8,702 nucleotides of DNA from Sphaerochaetaceae bacterium (lineage in GTDB: Bacteria; Spirochaetota; Spirochaetia; Sphaerochaetales; Sphaerochaetaceae). The stretch is from NCBI GenBank assembly GCA_023231265.1, contig JALNVT010000099.1:1-8702 (forward strand), written 5' to 3'. The notes beneath the pieces were generated by a model. It was given only the letters and a program-made list of their open reading frames with translations, was not told the DNA's origin and searched no databases. Numbering within the stretch: the stretch's first letter is position 1; each line of letters begins with the position of its first letter. Below are positions 1 to 5,472 of the stretch, piece by piece. Made by a program: the position numbers and the translations under genes.

Positions 1-17
1 AAACTTTCTCCTATTCG

Positions 18-133
18 ACATAAAGTTTTGGGTAACTGAAGATATATTTCTCCAGCTGCCCTTTTTTTATGACTACATTTTGCACCTATTGTGGATAAAA
101 GCTTATGGAATAAAACAAAAAAAAACTTTATGT
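18..133. repeat. 12-bp inverted repeat flanking the glpP leader
   Basis: ACATAAAGTTTT at 18-29 is perfectly complementary to AAAACTTTATGT at 122-133, with 92 bases between. The left arm abuts the terminator-like hairpin and the right arm lies about 20 bases before the glpP ribosome-binding site. A weak promoter-like pair, TTGTGG (89-94) and TAAAAC (111-116), lies between the arms. The arms could close a long RNA stem. They could also act as DNA sites for divergent transcription, because AGGAGA reads on the minus strand at 12-7 as if for a gene starting just off the left edge. Confidence 0.5.
30..68 (+). terminator. Terminator-like hairpin upstream of glpP
   Basis: GGG at 30-32 pairs with CCC at 59-61, CTG at 36-38 with CAG at 53-55, and AGA at 40-42 with TCT at 49-51. 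The loop is at 43-48 and there are a few mismatches. Seven T residues (62-68) follow directly, which is the layout of a rho-independent terminator on the plus strand. It could end a gene whose 3' end lies at or before the left edge; one frame stops with TGA at 37-39, inside the stem. It could also be a leader terminator for glpP itself. Seen by eye; no folding energy was calculated. Confidence 0.5.
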
Positions 134-163
134 TAAAGGTATATTACATTTTAGGAGAGAAGC

Positions 164-733
164 ATGAGTAACAATGATATTAGAGAGATTTTTCTTGATT
201 CCCCTATTATTGCCGCAATCAAGGATGACGATTTATTGAATAAGGCAGTTATGAGTGACTGTGATGTTGTCTTCGTTTTGTATGGTACAATTTGTAATAT
301 AGATAAGATTGTTGATAAGATCAAAGAGAACAATAAAATTGCCATTGTTCATGCAGATTTGATTCAAGGTCTTGGTAATAGAGACATCGCTGTTGATTTC
401 ATAAAAGAGCACACAAGAGCTGATGGAATAATTAGCACAAAACAAAATCTGGTCAGAAGAGCAAAAGATTTGAATATGATTGCTGGAGAGAGAACCTTTG
501 CAGTTGATTCAATGGCTATGAACACCATCAAAAATCATATAAACACTCTAAAACCTGATTTCTTAGAGATAATGCCTGGTCTTGTGACAAAGATTATCTC
601 TCAGATAAGTTCCATCTCACGGGTTCCTGTGGTAGCAGGTGGCCTAATAAGTGACAAACAGGACATATTAAGTGCGCTTGATGCTGGTGCTTGTGCAATC
701 TCGACAACACGAAGTGAGCTCTGGGCCCTTTAA
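164..733 (+). CDS. glpP: GlpP-family glycerol-3-phosphate-responsive antiterminator
   Basis: This 189-residue soluble protein matches the GlpP family over its whole usual length. Members have a TIM-barrel-like fold. In Bacillus GlpP binds glycerol-3-phosphate and the leader of glp mRNA, letting transcription pass a terminator. Visible motifs are SPIIAAIK (13-20), HADLIQGL (63-70), DGIISTK (87-93), ER-FAVDS (109-116), PDFLEIMPG (131-139), PVVAGGLI (155-162) and the C-terminal ALDAGACAISTTRSELW (171-187). The ATG is set by AGGAGA at 153-158, five bases upstream. The gene appears monocistronic, with a terminator about 40 bases past its stop. No glpF, glpK or glpD is in view, so its target must lie elsewhere or be its own leader, which holds a terminator-like hairpin. 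The family call is firm; the RNA target is inferred. Confidence 0.93.
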   Translation: MSNNDIREIFLDSPIIAAIKDDDLLNKAVMSDCDVVFVLYGTICNIDKIVDKIKENNKIAIVHADLIQGLGNRDIAVDFIKEHTRADGIISTKQNLVRRAKDLNMIAGERTFAVDSMAMNTIKNHINTLKPDFLEIMPGLVTKIISQISSISRVPVVAGGLISDKQDILSALDAGACAISTTRSELWAL

Positions 734-771
734 AAACAAATACAAAATAAATATACTAATAACTATATAAG

Positions 772-803
772 AACCTTCTAACTTTTAAGTTTGGAAGGTT
801 TTT
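772..803 (+). terminator. Intrinsic terminator after glpP
   Basis: AACCTTCTAA at 772-781 pairs with TTTGGAAGGTT around 790-800, including one T-G pair. A short loop lies between the arms and the T run is at 799-803. It separates glpP from lrgAB, which has its own promoter. Confidence 0.85.
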
Positions 804-834
804 GCTTATTCTTCACCGAATTTTACATTTCTAC

Positions 835-862
835 TTGTTATTATCTTCAAAATTTATATAAT
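835..862 (+). promoter_or_regulatory. Sigma70-like promoter of lrgAB
   Basis: A -35 box TTGTTA (835-840) and a perfect -10 box TATAAT (857-862) are separated by 16 bases. The expected transcription start is at about 868-871, within a few bases of the lrgA ATG at 872. The transcript may therefore be leaderless. Confidence 0.7.
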
Positions 863-871
863 GAATGAATT

Positions 872-1258
872 ATGAAAATTTTTGAACAATTTAGCATCAT
901 ATTCTTCATTTGTTTGGTAGGAACATATATATCATCAATTCTACCTTTCACTTTCCCAGGAAGTGTTGTGTCCATGATTCTTCTTTTCATTCTTTTAGAT
1001 AGGAAGATCATCAAAGAGAGAGCAATCAGCACAGTTGCGGATTTCTTACTGGCAAATATGGCAATTTTCTTTGTTCCTGCATCTGTTGCAATTATGCAGA
1101 ACTACAGTGCTATATCATCTATACTATGGAAGTTTGCTCTCATAATAGTAATTTCAACTATCTTCACTTTTTTTATATCAAGTAAAAGTGTTTCACTTGT
1201 TATATATCTTCAAGAAAAAAATAAATTAAAAAAAGACAAAAAAAATGCAACTAACTAG
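872..1258 (+). CDS. lrgA: LrgA/CidA-family small membrane protein
   Basis: This 128-residue hydrophobic protein has four predicted membrane segments at about 6-24, 29-43, 53-75 and 85-105, and a Lys/Asn-rich cytoplasmic tail. PGSVVSMILLF (29-39) and FLLANMAIFFVPASVAIM (58-75) are typical of the LrgA/CidA (holin-like) family. With LrgB it forms an inner-membrane complex. In staphylococci the pair affects murein hydrolase activity and autolysis; in Bacillus subtilis and Streptococcus mutans LrgAB-type systems move pyruvate. The start is forced: TGA stands in frame at 866-868 and the next ATG is codon 35. No Shine-Dalgarno sequence precedes it. The 3' end overlaps lrgB by 14 bases. Substrate is unknown here. 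Confidence 0.9.
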   Translation: MKIFEQFSIIFFICLVGTYISSILPFTFPGSVVSMILLFILLDRKIIKERAISTVADFLLANMAIFFVPASVAIMQNYSAISSILWKFALIIVISTIFTFFISSKSVSLVIYLQEKNKLKKDKKNATN

Positions 1259-1922
1259 CAACCCTATATTTGGAATAATCCTGACTTTCATCACTTACAT
1301 AATTGGTGTAAAAATTAATAAAAAATTCAAGAAAACCTGCTTGAATCCAATTCTCATTGCTCTTGTTCTAATAATAGCATTCCTAAACATCTTCAAAATT
1401 CCTTACGAGAACTACTGTGAAGGTGGAGACATCATAACAATGATGTTGACTCCTGCTACTGCAGTTATTGCATTGTCTGTTTACAGACAGAGAAAACTAT
1501 TGAAAGAGCACTACATAGCTATCATAGTTGGTACTGGTATTGGGTCTCTTGCATCCATCAGTTCAATATATCTTCTTGGAACGTTTTTAAAGGTTGATGC
1601 TCAGACAATTGCATCTCTATTACCTAAATCTGTAACAACTCCAATTGCAATGGCTATCTCAACATCTATTGGTGGTATGGCTGCTTTAACAATCATTGCA
1701 GTTTTGATTACAGGTGTTTTGGGTTCAATCTTTGCACCATTACTCATCAAAATGTTCAAAATAAAACACCCTGTAGCTCAGGGTGTTGGTATTGGATCTT
1801 GCTCCCATGCTTTAGGAACAACTAAGGCCATAGAGCTGGGAGAAGATATTGGTGCAATGAGCGGTATCTCAATAGCCTTTTCTGGCTTATTCACCGTCGT
1901 ATTTGCTCTTTTGTTTTTTTAA
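1245..1922 (+). CDS. lrgB: LrgB-family membrane protein
   Basis: This 225-residue polytopic membrane protein is the normal size for LrgB/CidB. Conserved family stretches are LTPATAVIALSVY (68-80), LPKSVTTPIAM (126-136) and GIGSCSHALGTTKAIELGE (182-200). It is the larger partner of LrgA, likely forming the transport path for a small carboxylate or acting in envelope lysis control. It starts inside lrgA (14-base overlap), right at the end of an A8 run and with no Shine-Dalgarno sequence, so translation is probably coupled to lrgA. Its last 36 bases overlap the 3' end of the minus-strand yitT-like gene, leaving no room for an ordinary terminator. Family assignment is secure; the transported substrate is not known. 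Confidence 0.92.
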   Translation: MQLTSNPIFGIILTFITYIIGVKINKKFKKTCLNPILIALVLIIAFLNIFKIPYENYCEGGDIITMMLTPATAVIALSVYRQRKLLKEHYIAIIVGTGIGSLASISSIYLLGTFLKVDAQTIASLLPKSVTTPIAMAISTSIGGMAALTIIAVLITGVLGSIFAPLLIKMFKIKHPVAQGVGIGSCSHALGTTKAIELGEDIGAMSGISIAFSGLFTVVFALLFF

Positions 1923-2858
1923 GAAAGGAATAATAGGTTTTCCTTTTGCTCTTCGTTTTTCAGTAGCTTTTTTGAGTTCATCTACAGGAATAGCATTTAT
2001 CAAAGGCTTGAATCCATAACCAAGAACTTGATAAGTCTCATGTACAAATACAAAGGCACGTTCATCTTCTTCATGAACAATGCGAATTGCCTTGTTTATC
2101 ATTGTATTTGGAAGAACAACCATCAATATCTTGCGATCTTGCTTAGTGTAGATACCTTGGCCATTTAAAAGAGTACCACCTCTACCTAAATCTTTTATAA
2201 TTCGCTCACTTATCTTTTCAACATTCTCACTGATTACATATGCAGTCTTTGCATATTTTGTTCCCATACTCAAAATAACATAATTTATGGTTTGCCCAGA
2301 AACATATAAAGTGAATATTGCAAACAAAGCTCTCTCAAAACCAAAGAAAAGACCACCGGCTACCACAACTACACCATCACAAATGAATAAAGCATTGCCG
2401 AGTGGAATTTTTGTGTACTTGTTTAGGATTTGAGCAACAATATCTGTTCCTCCAGTATTTGCGCCAGTTTTCATAACCAGTCCTATTCCAAAACCTGATA
2501 AGAAACCGCCAAATATACCTGAGGATAGAACATCCACTTTATCTGTATAATCAAGGAATCCATTATATCCAGTGAGCTGGCCAAATAAAGTTGTGAATAA
2601 AGCCAGGAATACAACTCCCATGAGACTTTTCACACCGTATAATTTACCAAATATTCTCATACCAATTAAAAATAGAGGAATGGAACAAACCAATATTGTC
2701 AAACCTGTATCAATACCCAATAAATAATAAACAATGGTAGCAATACCATTCAAACCACCTGCTGCAATTTTTGCAGGTGTAATAAAACAGGCTACTGAAA
2801 AACCTGTAATAGCAGTTCCAAGAACAATCAGTAAATTATCTTTTACTTTACGTGTCAT
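1887..2858 (-). CDS. YitT/DUF2179-family membrane protein
   Basis: This 323-residue protein has the two-part YitT layout. The first part is a membrane domain of five or six hydrophobic segments (about 8-28, 34-48, 50-68, 78-95, 112-130, 155-195) with the glycine-rich motifs AAGGLNGIA (32-40) and TGANTGGTDIVAQIL (131-145). The second is a soluble DUF2179 domain (about 225-283) with RGGTLLNGQGIYT and AFVFVHETYQVLGYGF. A basic tail of about 40 residues follows. The family has no settled biochemical function. The start has AGGAG (minus strand, 2869-2865) six bases upstream. The gene begins 24 bases after the NagB-like gene and is almost surely cotranscribed with it. Its end overlaps lrgB by 36 bases, encoding the last 11 residues. 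Confidence 0.9.
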   Translation of the reverse strand: MTRKVKDNLLIVLGTAITGFSVACFITPAKIAAGGLNGIATIVYYLLGIDTGLTILVCSIPLFLIGMRIFGKLYGVKSLMGVVFLALFTTLFGQLTGYNGFLDYTDKVDVLSSGIFGGFLSGFGIGLVMKTGANTGGTDIVAQILNKYTKIPLGNALFICDGVVVVAGGLFFGFERALFAIFTLYVSGQTINYVILSMGTKYAKTAYVISENVEKISERIIKDLGRGGTLLNGQGIYTKQDRKILMVVLPNTMINKAIRIVHEEDERAFVFVHETYQVLGYGFKPLINAIPVDELKKATEKRRAKGKPIIPFLKKQKSKYDGE

Positions 2859-2882
2859 TGTGAGCTCCTTAATAAAATGATT

Positions 2883-3638
2883 TTAGAAATCAGAAGGACG
2901 TCTATCTCCCATTATTAGCATTGAAGAAGTTTGATCTAGAAATAGGGAGACCTGTTTCTTTCTTCTCAATGCCGTACAAGGGTATTGCGGATTATATGGT
3001 TCAAACAGACAAGCTGCAACCCCTCTAGCCTTTCTTTGATCGGGACAAGATACAAGTATTATCCTTGACTGCAGAAGTTTCGTTATAGATAGCGTTATAG
3101 CTCTTGTTGGAACATCATCAAGCTTCTTGAACCAACCTTCAGTTACAAGCTGCTTTCTGGATCTTAAATTGAGTGTTACATCAATATAAGGGTCTGGAAT
3201 GCTGAAATTTGCTGGTGGATCATTATATCCAATATGTCCATTCTCACCTATGCAGGCAAATGCAACATCAAACCTTATTTTTTCAGCAATATCATTTATA
3301 TATTTTATTGTGTTTACAGAACTATCTAGATAATAAAAATTTTTTAATTTCTGTTCTCCCAAAAGATCAATGAAACAAGTTTGAATGAAATAACTATTAC
3401 TCTGTGGAGATTCTGTATCGATATCTAAGAATTCATCAAATTGAAATACGGTAACTTTATCCCATTGAATATCATCGTACAGTGCTAAATTTTTAAGGGT
3501 TTCAATTTGACTCGCACCAGATTCTAAAACTATAAAAGCTTCACCTCTTGTTTCTATTGCACTCTTTATCATGTCTGCACCCGCACGGGCAGCTAACTTA
3601 CCCAAATCTCTCTTATCATCACAAATAGATATTCTCAT
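2883..3638 (-). CDS. NagB-like glucosamine-6-phosphate deaminase family protein
   Basis: This 251-residue protein belongs to the NagB/6-phosphogluconolactonase fold, whose deaminases convert glucosamine-6-phosphate to fructose-6-phosphate and ammonia. Key stretches are SGASQIETL (40-48), VTVFQFDEF (62-70) and GENGHIGYNDPP (131-142). D68 matches the E. coli catalytic base D72, H135 matches H143 and D140 matches E148; E. coli D141 corresponds to N133, as in many relatives. The usual phosphate-loop GSTP is SGASQ here. NDPPANF and EGWF mark a divergent NagB-like subfamily, so the exact sugar phosphate is uncertain. A longer reading from 3731 is open, but the start at 3638 is preferred: GGAGG lies just upstream, the NagB alignment begins here, and the likely promoter falls inside the extension. 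It is first in a unit with the yitT-like gene. Confidence 0.83.
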   Translation of the reverse strand: MRISICDDKRDLGKLAARAGADMIKSAIETRGEAFIVLESGASQIETLKNLALYDDIQWDKVTVFQFDEFLDIDTESPQSNSYFIQTCFIDLLGEQKLKNFYYLDSSVNTIKYINDIAEKIRFDVAFACIGENGHIGYNDPPANFSIPDPYIDVTLNLRSRKQLVTEGWFKKLDDVPTRAITLSITKLLQSRIILVSCPDQRKARGVAACLFEPYNPQYPCTALRRKKQVSLFLDQTSSMLIMGDRRPSDF

Positions 3639-3642
3639 ATGG

Positions 3643-3647
3643 CCTCC
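3643..3647 (-). promoter_or_regulatory. Ribosome-binding site of the NagB-like gene
   Basis: The minus strand reads GGAGG here, four bases before the ATG at 3638. The spacing is slightly short, but the site is strong and decides the start against the upstream in-frame ATG at 3731, which has no such site. Confidence 0.75.
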
Positions 3648-3695
3648 AAACAATTTTTCATAGTATATTATAATTAACAGTTCACAAAAAGAACT

Positions 3696-3724
3696 TATAT
3701 ACAAAAAGCTATAAATTCTTGCAA
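3696..3724 (-). promoter_or_regulatory. Probable promoter of the NagB-like/yitT unit
   Basis: On the minus strand TTGCAA (3724-3719) and TATATA (3701-3696) are separated by 17 bases. The predicted transcript starts near 3689 and has a leader of about 50 bases. A 16-base palindrome (3739-3754) lies just upstream of the -35 box. The region is very AT-rich, so -10-like hexamers arise easily; a second candidate, TATAAT, occurs nearer the gene without a good -35. Confidence 0.45.
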
Positions 3725-3738
3725 AACTCACTTTGTTA

Positions 3739-3754
3739 AAACTATAGCTAGTTT
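3739..3754. repeat. Palindrome upstream of the NagB-like promoter
   Basis: AAACTA at 3739-3744 and TAGTTT at 3749-3754 form a perfect 6-bp inverted repeat around TAGC. Its centre is about 57 bases upstream of the predicted minus-strand start, where an activator or repressor might bind. Function is inferred from position only. Confidence 0.35.
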
Positions 3755-3829
3755 AAATATTATTCAACATAGCATTTTAAAAAATAAATATTAATAAAAA
3801 TTTTGTACAAAAAAAATTATATTTTAACT

Positions 3830-3934
3830 TTCACTTCACACAACTTATTCACTTTTTAGTTTAATTATTATGTATTACTGTGTAGTTATCACATATACTT
3901 CACAATAGTTTTTTCACTTCACATAGATTTCACA
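3830..3934. promoter_or_regulatory. Array of TTCAC motifs between divergent operons
   Basis: TTCAC occurs seven times in about 100 bases, always on the plus strand, starting at 3830, 3835, 3848, 3899, 3913, 3918 and 3929. A related ATCACA is at 3888-3893. TTTCACTTCACA appears twice in full (3829-3840 and 3912-3923). Two neighbouring pairs of CAC cores are 11 bases apart (3890/3901 and 3920/3931). The array lies between the divergent starts of the NagB-like gene and the tolC operon. It looks like a multi-site operator, but the binding protein is unknown. Confidence 0.45.
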
Positions 3935-3959
3935 GACGTAATCTATATATTAACTAATA

Positions 3960-4033
3960 TAAATTAGATTGAAACGATACATATTAAAAGAATGAAATTA
4001 ATAAACAAACAAAATAAGAATTGATCTAATTTA
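3960..4033 (+). promoter_or_regulatory. Complementary segments in the tolC leader
   Basis: TAAATTAGAT at 3960-3969 is complementary to ATCTAATTTA at 4024-4033. With G-U pairs the stem extends to 3972/4021, giving about 13 pairs around a 48-base loop and ending about 15 bases before the tolC ribosome-binding site. The core TAGATT (3965-3970) can instead pair with AATCTA (3940-3945). The two pairings exclude each other. AT-rich sequence makes chance pairing likely, so the regulatory reading is tentative. Confidence 0.3.
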
Positions 4034-4063
4034 ATCTTAACAATAACAAAGGAAAAACAGAGT

Positions 4064-5461
4064 ATGAAAAGACGTATATTAACTGGCTTATTGATTTTAA
4101 TTATTGCAACTCCAATGTTCGCCACATCAATTGATGATGTTGTCAACACAGCATTAAGTAAATCAAAAACAGTAGAGAGCGCAAAAACAACTTTATTATC
4201 TAACCAACTGACGGCACAACTTTTGTTGGTAGAAGATAATCCAAGTTACAGTGTATCAACCGGTGATTTGACCTGGGGCGATGAGAGTTCTGACTCAGAT
4301 TATTCAGATGATTTTACATTTGGTCCTGAATTTACATTCTACTTCAACGATGACAGTGAGACAACGATAAACACTCAATCTGAATTTGTAATAGAAGATG
4401 GTGATATCACAGGAACAAAGATAAGTTCTGCAATCACATCAACAATTGATTTAAATCCTGACGATATGACTGATGATATCACAGCAGATATGAATATATA
4501 TGAAGCTACTTACCTTTATAACAATGCTTTGTTGACACTCAAAGGGCAAATTTATACATATATAAGCAACATATTATCATATGAGAAGGACCTATTTGTA
4601 GCAGAGAATACTCTTGATGAGTATCAAACATCATATGATGAATCTATTGCTATTGGATCTTATATTGAAAGTGATACAGAAGCACAGCTTCAATTAGCAA
4701 AAATAAAGACTCAAGAGAATGTTATTGAGCAGTACAAAAAGAATATTGAATTAACAAAACAACAATTCGAGAGCTATACAGGCGTTGAATATACTGAACT
4801 AGATGATTTTGATGATGTTGAGCTTTCAATGGATTCTTCTAAATTGAACTCATTGATTACAATTGCTGATTACCAAACTCAAATATATCAAGAAGAACTT
4901 AGAGTTCTCAAAGAAGATACAAATGAGGTTGAACTCAATGGTGGTATTGCTTCCAATACCTATGATGATTCAAGTTATACCGATGAATATAGTATAAATG
5001 GTGATGCAACTTATTCTGTCAACAACTTCAGTTTCTCTGGTGGCGTTAAAGGTTCATGGGCATACGATACAGGAGATTTCACTCCATATGTTTTGGTAAA
5101 TTTAACTTATACAAGTGATAGTACCAGTACAGAGGATGCTCTTGAGATTCAATCAAAAGCTAATGATGTTCAATCAAGTAAATTAGATTACCAAGAAGCA
5201 ATTTCAGATCACACATTGAACATCTTCTCTTTACAAAATGATATTCAGATTTCAAATCTTGAATTACAGCAGCAGAATTTTGACACTCAGGTAAATCTTC
5301 AAAACTTAAACAGTCAGCAGACTCTTTTTGATAATGGTCTGATAACTGAAGATGAATTACAAGATGCTAAAGATGAATGTCAGTTAGATATTCTTGAAGA
5401 ACAGATATTGAAGCTTGATCGCTTAATTCTACAAAACAACATTGATAAAGAATTCATATAG
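4064..5461 (+). CDS. TolC-like outer-membrane efflux protein
   Basis: This 465-residue protein has a Sec signal peptide: a basic MKRR start, a hydrophobic core, and probable cleavage after MFA at residue 20. The mature part shows the duplicated TolC/OEP pattern: helix (25-55), beta-rich Asp/Ser/Thr segment (60-130), long helices (145-285), second beta-rich segment (288-350, with FSFSGGVKGSWAYDTGDFTP), and C-terminal helices (355-462). LFDNGLITEDELQDAK (421-436) resembles the usual OEP helix signature. It should trimerise into the outer-membrane exit duct of the pump encoded downstream. The protein is very acidic and divergent, so the call rests on layout and operon context as much as on motifs. 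AAAGGA (4048-4053) is the ribosome-binding site. The macA-like gene follows after 11 bases. Confidence 0.82.
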   Translation: MKRRILTGLLILIIATPMFATSIDDVVNTALSKSKTVESAKTTLLSNQLTAQLLLVEDNPSYSVSTGDLTWGDESSDSDYSDDFTFGPEFTFYFNDDSETTINTQSEFVIEDGDITGTKISSAITSTIDLNPDDMTDDITADMNIYEATYLYNNALLTLKGQIYTYISNILSYEKDLFVAENTLDEYQTSYDESIAIGSYIESDTEAQLQLAKIKTQENVIEQYKKNIELTKQQFESYTGVEYTELDDFDDVELSMDSSKLNSLITIADYQTQIYQEELRVLKEDTNEVELNGGIASNTYDDSSYTDEYSINGDATYSVNNFSFSGGVKGSWAYDTGDFTPYVLVNLTYTSDSTSTEDALEIQSKANDVQSSKLDYQEAISDHTLNIFSLQNDIQISNLELQQQNFDTQVNLQNLNSQQTLFDNGLITEDELQDAKDECQLDILEEQILKLDRLILQNNIDKEFI

Positions 5462-5472
5462 GAGACAACAGT

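Larger units (their letters stand above)
3639..4063. other. Divergent intergenic region
   Basis: This 425-base, very AT-rich gap separates the minus-strand NagB-like unit from the plus-strand efflux operon. It holds the leftward promoter, a palindrome, the TTCAC array and a leader with complementary segments before tolC. No convincing plus-strand -35/-10 pair for tolC stood out: TTGAAA (3969-3974) and TATATT (3946-3951) exist but lack well-spaced partners. Short open frames here have no ribosome-binding site or recognisable protein character. Confidence 0.7.

Noticed and set aside
2..136. An open plus-strand frame from the left edge to TAA at 134-136, which could be the end of an upstream gene.
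   Set aside because: It runs through the terminator hairpin, the T7 tract and an A9 run, and its residues look like random AT-rich translation.
3639..3731. An N-terminal extension of the NagB-like protein by 31 hydrophobic residues that resembles a signal or anchor.
   Set aside because: There is no ribosome-binding site at 3731, a strong one at the inner ATG, NagB homology begins at the inner ATG, and the probable promoter lies inside the extension.
3879..3893. A CRP-like site, TGTG and CACA with a 7-base spacer.
   Set aside because: The half-site spacing is wrong for the CRP consensus (8 bases between TGTG and CACA), and the CACA half belongs to the repeated TTCAC-type array.
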